DNA of 64,000 bases, from NCBI RefSeq assembly GCF_963583255.1, contig NC_084816.1, positions 17,781,100 through 17,845,099 of the forward strand, given 5' to 3'. The notes beneath the pieces are model-generated. The model saw only the letters and a program-made list of their open reading frames with translations, searched no databases and was not told the origin of the DNA. The translations under genes were made by a program, and so were the position numbers. Below are positions 55,604 to 64,000 of the stretch, one piece after another. This DNA comes from Pyrus communis (lineage: Eukaryota; Streptophyta; Magnoliopsida; Rosales; Rosaceae). Numbering within the stretch: the stretch's first letter is position 1; each line of letters starts with the position of its first letter.

Positions 55604-56240
55604 ATGGCAGGATCAGGTAGTAGTGAGGTGAGACCACTGATTTTCAATGGTGATAACTATGAGTTCTGGAGTATTAAGATGAAGACCATTTTCAAGTCTC
55701 ACGGGCTGTGGGATCTGGTTGAGAAAGGGTTCAAAAGCTCAGATTCAAAGGATGACGATGAATCTGATGGAAAGAAGAAGGAAAAGGAGGATCGAGCAGC
55801 ATTGAGAAGATGACTATTGCAGAGAGACTAATAAAGGATGCTAAAGCTCTGGGTCTGATTCAGGGAGTTGTCTTAGACGAGATATTCCCCAGAATTTCTC
55901 ATGAAGAAACCTCAAAAGGCGCATGGGACATTCTGTAGCAAGAATACCATGGTGATAAACATGTTAGAAGTGTTAAATTGTAAGGTCTTCGTAGGGAGTT
56001 TGAATATACAAGAATAAGAGACAATGAATCACTTTCTGCTTATCTTACAAAACTGTTTGATTTGATAAATCAAATGCGAAGTTATGGAGAGGAATTATCT
56101 CGAGAAAGAGTTGTTCAAAAGTTGTTAATTAGTTTTCCATCAGCTTATGACTCTATTTGTTCTGTTATTGAGCATTCAAAGGATTTGGATGTGATTGAGG
56201 TCCAAGAAGTAGTAGGCCTCTTTGAAGAGTTTTGAGTTAA
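55604..56240 (+). pseudogene. copia gag (UBN2-type) remnant
   Basis: ATG at 55604 opens MAGSGSSEVRPLIFNGDNY; the typical copia capsid start with WSIKMKTIFKSHGLWDLVE follows. The frame breaks near 55810 and continues with pieces such as GAWDIL, ESLSAYLTKLFDLINQMR and LLISFPSAYDSI. No CCHC knuckle is present. Confidence 0.85.
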
Positions 56241-56279
56241 AGCTAGATAGGCATTCTGAAAACAAAACTGAGAGAGCAT

Positions 56280-57776
56280 TTGCTTAGTGTGGGACAAATG
56301 ATGGAGCATGGCTATTACTTGGTGTTTGGAGATCACAAGATGGAAATTTATGATGACAGTTCATATTCCAACATGGTTGCCAGAGTATCAATGAAAGGAA
56401 ATCGCAGCTTTCCAATGAAATTGCAGTCTGAGATGCATATTGCTTTTAAGGCAAGTGTATGTCACTCTACTACTATGTGGCACAGAAGATTGGGACACTT
56501 GAACATGAGCAGTTTGAAGTTGATGCAGGAACAAGAAATGGTTGTAGGGTTACCAAAAATCAAAGCAGTTAAAGGAGTGTGTGAAGGCTGTGTTCTTGGT
56601 AAAAAATGTAGGGAGGCATTTCCAAGGGAAGCTACTACTAGGGCATCAACTACTCTAGAGCTTATACACAACAACATTTGTGGTACAATGCAGACAACTA
56701 TGAAGGCTGGGAATAGATATTTTCTCACTTTCATAGATGATTGCACAAGGATGTGTTGGGTTTATTTTTTAAGACACAATTCTGAAGTCCTCAGTGTGTT
56801 TAAAAGATTCAAAGCCACCGTGGAATTACATAGTGGTTATAAGTTGAAGAAGCTTAGGAGTGATTGAGGAGGAGAATACACTTCAATGGAGTTTACCAGA
56901 TTATGTGAAAATGTAGGCATGGAAAGACAACTCACCACTCCATACACACCACAACAAAATGGTGTGGCAGAGAGAAAGAACAGAACCATTTTGGAAACGG
57001 CTAAGTGTCTCCTATTAAAGAAGAAGATTCCACTTGAATTTTGGGCTGAGGCAGTCAATACCTCTGTGTATATCCTAAATAGATGTCCAACCACAACTTT
57101 GAATAAGAAAACACCTTTTAAAGCTTACAGTGGGAGAAAACCAGGAATTAAGCATCTAAAGGTGTTTGGTTCATTGTGTTATGCTCATGTGCCAACTCAA
57201 CAGAGATAGAAATTGGATTTGGCAAGCAAGAGGTGTATTTTCTTGGGGTATGGTAGTTGTGAGAAAGGATATCGACTATATAACATTGAATCTGGGAAAG
57301 TGATTGTTTCTAGAGATGTTGTATTTAATGAAGATGCATGTTGGGATTGGAATGCACATAAGGAAAGAAGTGTGAGTATTCAGATTACTGAAGTGTCAGA
57401 AGGAGAACAAAGGTATGAAGGAAGTTCTTGTGGTTCTGAAACACAATGTGAAGTAAGTGAAGACAATGTAGTGCCAAGTTCAAGCACTGAAATCTATGAT
57501 CAAGAAAGAATGGCAGGTCCACAGGATATTGATCACACTCCTCTACAGTACAAAAGTATTGTAGAAGTGTATGAGAAGTGCAATTTGTGCATTATAGAAC
57601 CAGAAAATTTTGAAGAAGCTGCCAAGGATGAATCATGGCAGAAGGCTATGGAAGATGAAATTACCATGATTGAGAAGAACAACACTTGGGAGCTCGTTGA
57701 TAGACCATTTGATAAACCAATCATTGGAGTCAAACGAGTCTATAAAACAAAATTGGATATGGATGGCTCTGTGTAG
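56280..57776 (+). pseudogene. copia integrase region
   Basis: GAG-pre-integrase (MWHRRLGHLNMSSLKLMQEQ, with His and the CEGCVLGKKCREAF cysteines) and integrase core (FLTFIDDCTRMCWVYF; after a stop at 56865 GGEYTSMEFTRLC; TPQQNGVAERKNRT). The first catalytic acidic position reads LIHNNICG, so the usual D is replaced by N. A further stop lies near 57208. The variable tail (57213-57776) ends with the RT start NNTWELVDRPFDKPIIG. Confidence 0.88.
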
Positions 57777-59136
57777 AAAAACAAAGCAAGGTTAGTTGCA
57801 AAGGGTTATTCCCAGAAGCTTGGAATTGACTTTAATGGGACCTTTGCTCCAGCGACAAGACTTGACACTGTAAGAACCTTGGTGGCTCTTGCTGCACAAA
57901 AAGGTTGGAAATTATTTTAGTTGGATGTAAAGTCAACATTTCTAAATGGAGTGTTGAATGAAGAGGTGTATGTAGACCAACCATTTGGTTTTGTCATACA
58001 AGGCAAAGAAGATAAAGTGTACATGCTTAATAAGCTTTATATGGCTTGAAGTAAGCTCCAAGAGCTTGGTATGAAGAGATAAATTCCTATTTTACAAATG
58101 TTGGATTCCATAGAAGTCTAAGTGAAGCTACATTGTATACCAAGACATCTCACAGTGGCATTCTCATTGTGCCACTATATGTAGATGATATTATCTACAC
58201 AGGAAGCTCAAAGGAAATGATGGTTGAGTTTAAAAGTGAAATGATAAGACATTATGAGATGACTGATCTAGGATTACTTCATCACTTTCTTGGTCTTGGA
58301 GTACTACAGACAGACACTTACATTTTCTTGCATCATAAGAAATATGCAAAGACTTTGCTTGAGAAGTTTGAACTCAGAGATTGCAAACCTATTGCAACAC
58401 CCTTGGCTGTGAATGACAAACTTTCAAAGGTAGATGGAAGTGAACTGGCATATGAGACTTTGTATAGACAAATGGTGGGGAGTTTGCTATATTTAACAGC
58501 AACTAGGCCAGATATCATGTTTGCAGCAAGCTTAATGGCTAGGTTCATGCATAATCCTACCAAGAAGCATATGGGAACAGCTAAAAGAGTCTTGCGATAC
58601 ATACAATGCACTCTAAACTATGGCATTGTCTATGAAAAGGGAAACGGTGCAGTGTTGATTGGTCATTGTTGACAATGATTTGAGTGGAAGTGAAATGACA
58701 TGAGGAGTACATCTGGCTATGCATTTAACTTTGGTTCGGGTGTGTTTTCTTGGGCCTCAATCAAGCAAAGTAGTGTTGCTCTTTCAACTGCAGAGGCATA
58801 ATACATTAGTGTAGCAAAAGCCACTGCACAAGCCATTTGGTTGAGATTTGTGCTTTCTGACTTTGGAGAAGAACAAGCAGAACCAACTCAGTTGTTATGT
58901 GACAACACTTCAGCTATTGCCATATCAAAGAATCCAGTTCATCATCACAAAACCAGACATATTAATCGAAGATTTCATTTCATCCAAGATGCACTTCAAG
59001 ATGGTGAGATTGATCTGCTATATTGCAAGACTGAAGAACAGGTTGCAGATATCTTCACCAAAGCTTTAGCAAGGGATCGATTTGAATCTTTGAGGAAAGC
59101 ACTAGGAGTGATTTCAGCACAACACTTAGAAGGGAG
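57777..59136 (+). pseudogene. copia reverse transcriptase and RNase H
   Basis: RT pieces [45 protein letters not shown], then 58133-58672 with YVDDIIYTG, DLGLLHHFLG and GSLLYLTATRPDIMFAASL. RNase H 58680-59136 includes VADIFTKALARDRFES. Stops at several places. A purine tract AGAAGGGAG precedes the 3' LTR. Confidence 0.88.
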
Positions 59137-59514
59137 TGTTGGTTTATAAGTGTATCAGCTGTAAATGTTATAAGAAATTAGAGTAGAACTTAGTTTGAAT
59201 GTCAGCCCTTGGATCATAGTCCAAGTGTGCAGCTAAGATGTAATCTTAGAGTAAGTAATAGTTTATGCCAAGTGTCGTTACCTTGTAGGGTAGATGAATG
59301 AAGGGTTAGATTTAAGTGATGTAATGAGGAATATTCCATTCCCAACAGTTACATGTGCACAATGTGCGTGTGAATGAAAAGTAATCAGCTCATTTGCTTC
59401 TTCTTCAAGCTCTTGCACTCTCTCTCTCTCTCTCTTAAAAAAAGCTTTAATCTCCAGCTCCATTGATTGTTGATTTTGAAGCTTACATACAAGATAATAG
59501 TCTGTATGCTAACA
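59137..59514 (+). repeat. 3' LTR of the CAP-H copia, 378 bp
   Basis: TGTTGGTTTATAAGTGTATC to ...GTCTGTATGCTAACA, followed by the target duplication CACAA. Shorter than the 5' LTR mainly in the CT-repeat near 59415. Confidence 0.92.
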
Positions 59515-61522
59515 CACAAACCATAAGGAAGTTGAACTTAATTTCATAGCATCTCTAGACAACGAAATTCCAAATATCTTTGCTGTGCCAAAAAGTTCCA
59601 AGTCTTTACTTCCACCCGCAAATAGAGTACCAGTCAGTAATAGGCTACCAGATGACTGCCATTATCAACCTGAGAATCTTATCAAGTTGTTTCTTCTTCC
59701 CAGTGTTCTGGTAATGAGTTCTTCATGTAGTCCTATAATACTCAAATCTGTTGTTATCCGTGATAAAAATATCAAGGAAAGATGGAGATTCGGTCGTGAT
59801 CATGATCTCACTCCAAGTATAGGACGCCAATCTGGGGTAGATAATCCATTGGTTGAGTTTGTGATAGCTACAGTATAAGAATCTGCAAATAAAATTTGCC
59901 TCTTAGTTAGAATTGAATACAAATGATAACATGCTATTGCTCAGAATTTGTTGTGCAATTCCATGTTTCATATTGTGTTTGCGTACAAGCTTAATTCCAT
60001 AATGTAGTAAGGGCTGGTTCTCAGGTCCAAAATCATACAATGGTCTTGTGCCTCGAAACGATGGCCCAATGGTTAGCCTGTCCTAGTCGTAGGCTTAATA
60101 TTGGGCTTTGGACAATTTTTCTCATGTTTCTGCCCCGGTTTCCTAAGTTTCTGGATCCTTATGTTTGATCTGGCTAATGGTAAAATTTCAATTGTAACTG
60201 TAGTGCCTCCGGAAGAGAAGACAACGGCATACAGGTATCAGCTTTTTCGTACGTATGCATATGTGTGTGTGTATCTCAGTTTAAACATCCATCATGATTC
60301 CTATGTCCATTTAGCATCCACTTGTGATAATGTTTTTAATGATTTTTGATCTATTGGCCTATGATAGTAATCTTATTTTAATTTAGAACGAAAAAGGCTA
60401 ATTTCTGCACAACTGTTACTAGTATTGAAGTATGACTCTTACTTTTAATTTTCGGATTATAACTCCTGGAAACAAAGTCATAATTTTGATGAAGCATTGC
60501 CATCATGGGACAACGAGAGTGTGCTTAGTGGCCAATATTACGATGGATGTATTCATAGCGATGTTGAAGACTCGGATACTCTTGCCTCTCCACCTCGTCA
60601 GGTTTCAAAATTTTCTTTTATTTTGTGAACATGAAAACTCTATCCTTGGTAGTTGGTGCTCGTTTGGAAATTTGGATTAGGCTACACTGCAATAAGAAAA
60701 AAGTGGAGATTTCTCTGAAATGGTTTACAGGGTGCCACTGAAATTAGGTTGGGAAAACGCCGCTATATCTACCTTGCATGCTGGGTTTGTTCATTTTTTG
60801 TTGCTTTCCTGGACGTGCAATTGCTTTGTATCTGAAATTACAATGTCCATGTCCATATTGTCTAATGATAATAACGCACCAAGAAAATCAACTTTTTTGG
60901 GAATTCTGGGCGTTGTCTAATGATAATAACGCACTGGAATTCTGGAAGTTTTGGTTAAAGACTGTCACCAGACAAATTACTTCATAAAACAGTGCTAGTC
61001 ATGCTCGTCTTGAGTTGTGACTTGTGACGTTTCAGGTAAGCAAAATTGAAGTTCAGTACGACAGAACTTCAAAACAAGTTGATGTTCATGCATTGAAGGA
61101 AACTCTGTGGGGTTATATGCAAGAATCTGCCGAAGCTCCTACTGCGGTAAGCATATTCTGTTTGCATGTGCTGAATTATTTTTCTTTTTCTTCAACACGT
61201 TCATGAATTTTTTTTTTTCCAAGCTCGTAACTTAAGTATCTATTTGCAAGTTCCGCAGGGATATACTTTGTTGTTTTATCTACTTAATGAGGTTTTTCAT
61301 TCATTCTGAATACCATTTTACTTACAGAAGGAATTGAAGGACACCATATCCTTCAAGTATATCCTGGCTACATTTCCTGTCAATTCCCGTGCTGCAGCGG
61401 CTCAGGACATCACGCCCCATTTGGGTTTCATCTGCCTTTTGCATTTGGCCAACGATCACGGGCTAAGCATACATGACTGCCCGACTTTAGATGACGTTAG
61501 CATTCATCTCCCCTCTCGTTGA

Positions 61523-63125
61523 AACTCAGATGGAGTGGACCAGCCCTCATCGTAGCCAAAGATGCAGTGTACATTTTGATATGTGAATATTTGAGACTAG
61601 CATGCCTCCGCGATATGCAAGCCGCTAGGGCCTTTCGAGCAGTACTGAAAGAAACGTAAGCCTATTTCAGTCGCCTTCGTTATCATGTTTTGTTGGTTGA
61701 TGCTGTGTTGACTTTGAGCATGCCCTGAACTTGCTTAAGCTAATCCAGCTTCTGTATATGCTGTCCAATGCGTCTTTTGTGAATACGATATGAATTATCA
61801 GCTCCCAATTGCTTCCGTGTACTAATTTTATTTGATGCTTCCAACCCAACATTTTATTCCAAACCTTTCGGCTTAACTGCAAACCATTTTATTTTTAACT
61901 GCTAGGCTCTCAACTCAAAAGTCAATAAGCTGTTTGCTCCCAGGACAAGTTATACCATAATTGGGCTTGTTTGATACGTAGAATTAGATTGGACCCGGTA
62001 ACTTCTAATTTTAAGGTATGTTAAGATGATTATACACGAAGAAAATTTATCCATTCTAATCATTTTTAAAATTGCAGGATTACGAGGAACGAGTTTTTTT
62101 TCATGCCTAATCCTCTTTGAATTTCCTCCAAATGAAAAAAAATATTTGCTTTTACTTTTAATAGCCTTAAAAATAAAGATTTAACCACGACTAATCTTGT
62201 AGAATGAAACTCTTTGCGTGTCAATAAAGTAAGAACGGACGTCGATGAAGAAGGGAGCATTAAGTTTTAATCATTTCAATCTAATTATACATACTAAACG
62301 AAATAGCGGTAAAAAAATACATGAAGAAAACTGTGATTTATCTGGCGCTTGGATCAAAAGGATAAGGGAGAATCTAAATCCGTGGAAAAGATACGTTGGT
62401 GCAAAGCACGTTGAACATTGCTTTCTTTCCTTCTATTTCAACCCAAGGATCTCTTCCAAGTAGAAAAGTGAATCCTCAACCTCCAATCCTAGGAAAAGTG
62501 AAATCATCATCTTACAACCTACATGTTTGTGTAGGCTATCTGATGTGGATCCTATAATTGTCTGTCTATACATATATTATTGACTATATTAGAAGATAAA
62601 TTTTTTATTGTGATCGAAACATGATTGACACACCACCTTGTCTTTATATAAGTGAAGAAAAGTTCTATTTTTTAAGTTGTTAATTATTTAATACAACAAT
62701 TTCACCGCTTGTATAGCGACAAAAAATGTACTATTCTGTGTTCTAAACAAACTAAAAACTCTCTCACATTAGCTATCTATTTAGTACTTGGAATATTAAA
62801 TTTTAAGATAAGAGATTGTTCAAAAAGTTGATAAAATTGCTTTTGAAAAATTGTGGATAAACTAGAAAAGTTTGATTTGAATAGTAAAATCCGTGAGCTC
62901 TTTGCATCCTTTTTCCTCATCCACTTTTCTTTGGGAGCCATCTATTTATAGGTTATCTTTTGAGAAATATTGAAAGCTAGGGTTTAGTAAATAAATTCAC
63001 CTTTATTTTCAAGATTATTTTTAAAAGATTGTTATCGATACTTTAAAATAAACGTCGTGTATTTTTGCGTTGTAAATCGTAATGAGATTATCATTGTACT
63101 AAGGAGTGCGAGACAACTAGAACTG
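61523..63125. other. 3' flank of CAP-H and intergenic
   Basis: The first 200-300 bases are probably 3' UTR. The rest is AT-rich. The plus-strand frame at 62245-62463 has no family support. No gene, RNA or transposon domain was recognised. Confidence 0.4.
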
Positions 63126-63319
63126 GTAATAGTTGAAGACAGGGAAATACAGAAGAAAAGGACAAAGTTTGAGGACCCTTCTAGGTGCATCTTAAAATCG
63201 GGTCGTTTTATTTGATTGTGAGGTAATAGTTGAAGACAGGGAAATACAGAAGAAAAGGACAAAGTTTGAGGACCCTTCTAGGTGCATCTTAAAATCGGGT
63301 CGTTTTATTTGATTGTGAG
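63126..63319. repeat. perfect 97-bp tandem duplication
   Basis: Two adjacent copies, 63126-63222 and 63223-63319, both starting GTAATAGTTGAAGACAGGG and ending TTTTATTTGATTGTGAG; no difference was seen between them. No coding role. The two minus-strand ORFs over it are the same frame read twice. Confidence 0.95.
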
Positions 63320-64000
63320 AGGCTAAAAGCCCAAAGTGCATGGACAAGTGGGCCTTGGAATTGGAAGGGTTGTGAGGTACCACTCACCACATGCGCACTA
63401 GTGCTACAAGTGGGACTCTCTTTGGGTGGTTTTTTTGGGGGGGGGGGCCGCCCCGGGGGGGGGGGGGGGTCCAACAAGAGGGGTCCAACAAGAAGACTCC
63501 AAATTAGCTGACAGTCACACGGATACGTATTATGATTGATTTACTTATGTCATTAAAATAAATGTAGTTTTTAATAGCATGAATCTATATCATATGAATT
63601 ATGTCGTGTTTATTTTTATAACACGTGAATTAGTAATTTTTAAATGTAATTAGTCCATTTAGGGACCTGATACAAGCTTAATCCTTTTGGAAGCCGCACA
63701 TTTCTGCTAAAGGTAGTTAACCGTGGAAACAAAAAGAACAAAAGAAAGCAATTGAAGAATATGACTTCACCGACCTTATCAACCTTGTCCAATTACATTC
63801 AAATCTCGCTCCCTCTTGCATGTTCTCTGCTGTTATAAATTTCTTTTTACAGAACCTGCTCCGAAAATGGATGATATTCGATGTTGGGGAAGGGAGGAAT
63901 CAAATACGAAACTTGAGATATAATGGTTTTTATTTTTGTCAAACAATAGATTTTGTTAGATTAGCTATTAGATTAATCACCGACGGGGTTCGAACCCACA
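63320..64000. other. intergenic with G/C homopolymers
   Basis: G and C runs at about 63437-63470, flanked by a repeated GTCCAACAAGA(A/G)G phrase. No gene seen to the window end. The final bases GGGGTTCGAACCCAC look like a B-box but no tRNA could be folded from what is visible. Confidence 0.45.

Larger units (their letters stand above)
55099..59514 (+). mobile_element. complete copia element inserted in a CAP-H exon
   Basis: 4416-bp Ty1/copia element. 5' LTR 55099-55496 and 3' LTR 59137-59514, both TGTTGG...TAACA, clearly the same sequence with perhaps 15 scattered differences and a length change in the CT tract. Target duplication CACAA (55094-55098, 59515-59519). Primer site TGGTATTAGAGCTAGG right after the 5' LTR. 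Gag (55604-56240, FNGDNYEFWSIKMKTIFKSH) is frameshifted. The zinc knuckle and protease catalytic part are absent: gag runs into LLSVGQMMEHGYYLV at about 56280. Integrase 56475-57210, RT 57640-58672 (PLYVDDIIYTG), RNase H 58700-59149. Several stops make it non-autonomous. Confidence 0.93.
52497..61522 (+). pseudogene. CAPH: condensin subunit CAP-H (barren/kleisin gamma), disrupted
   Basis: Gene for the kleisin of condensin I, which closes the SMC ring on mitotic chromosomes. Exon 1 52497-52771 (MAEAMSPKPPAAPRN, then after a shift at 52636-52637 RRKAATVAAHSSPPDDCLSR). Others: 53131-53231 (KITQKNTLELKLID; one base short near 53180), 53328-53442, about 53521-53598, 53664-53724, 53801-54000 (ADPLYHQTSAQLNEGGDKGL; frameshift near 53965), about 54390-54646 (in-frame TGA near 54430, then FDENNHRSSLDF), 54800-about 54885, 55039-55098 plus 59520-59710 (PKSSKSLLLPPANRVP), about 60464-60601 (SWDNESVLSGQYYDG), 61036-61146 (VSKIEVQYDRTSKQVDVHAL), 61328-61522 (QDITPHLGFICLLHLAND). 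Borders GT-AG. Four lesions plus a copia in an exon make a full product unlikely; another copy probably exists elsewhere in the genome. Confidence 0.88.

Noticed and set aside
63983..64000. GGGGTTCGAACCCAC resembling a tRNA T-arm
   Set aside because: The T-stem does not pair properly on either strand and the rest of a cloverleaf would lie outside the window.

Overview
The window looks like nuclear DNA of a woody eudicot, most likely Rosaceae and apple/pear-like. That placement is an inference from AT-rich intergenic DNA, GT-AG introns, dense nested transposons, the plant-specific gene content and the style of the repeats. There is no prokaryotic signal. About nine host loci can be read and several are broken. 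Well over half of the sequence is transposon- or virus-derived.

Layout: 1-4.9 kb is a decayed Ty1/copia element on the minus strand, interrupted by a solo LTR. 4.9-7.7 kb holds LTR-like debris, a (TA)n tract and a 34-bp x 5 minisatellite. 7.9-8.9 kb carries an intact LEA_2/NDR1-HIN1-like gene plus a relic of its 3' end. 9.87-14.72 kb is an endogenous pararetrovirus (Caulimoviridae, possibly florendovirus) present as two head-to-head copies that form a ~1-kb-arm inverted repeat, with AT dinucleotide tracts on both sides. 16-20.9 kb is a second decayed copia element carrying a LINE coding fragment and another solo LTR. 20.9-24.8 kb is an RBM48-like gene whose exon was hit by a 2.67-kb PIF/Harbinger-type element (TTA target duplication) and by a 193-bp MITE (9-bp duplication). 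The Harbinger element carries two exons and the intron of a mitochondrial complex I subunit (NDUFA5/B13) gene. 25.1-25.8 kb is a mitochondrial bL31 gene on the minus strand.

26.2-29.5 kb contains two TIR elements. 29.8-32.6 kb is a complete seven-exon GDP-L-galactose phosphorylase gene (GGP/VTC2, ascorbate biosynthesis, minus strand). Its leader keeps a 64-codon ORF starting at ACG, known in this family as an ascorbate-responsive translational switch. A second copy of the Harbinger family lies upstream of its promoter. 34-43.3 kb is a repeat field: several MITEs, a solo LTR of about 3.16 kb with a nested copia LTR, and a dead hAT transposase. 44.3-46.7 kb is an intact five-exon DUF212 (acid phosphatase/haloperoxidase-related) gene. 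47.2-48.3 kb is a prohibitin-2 pseudogene. 50.3-51.6 kb is a 5'-truncated copia. 52.5-61.5 kb is a condensin CAP-H (barren) gene with frameshifts, an in-frame stop, and a complete 4.4-kb copia element inserted in a coding exon with a 5-bp target duplication. The last 2.5 kb holds no gene that I can see, but has a perfect 97-bp tandem duplication.

The host genes do not form a pathway. What links the window is repeated insertion into genes and gene edges, including capture of host exons by a DNA transposon. Exon borders come from manual reading of splice signals and protein similarity recalled from the families; no alignment was run.
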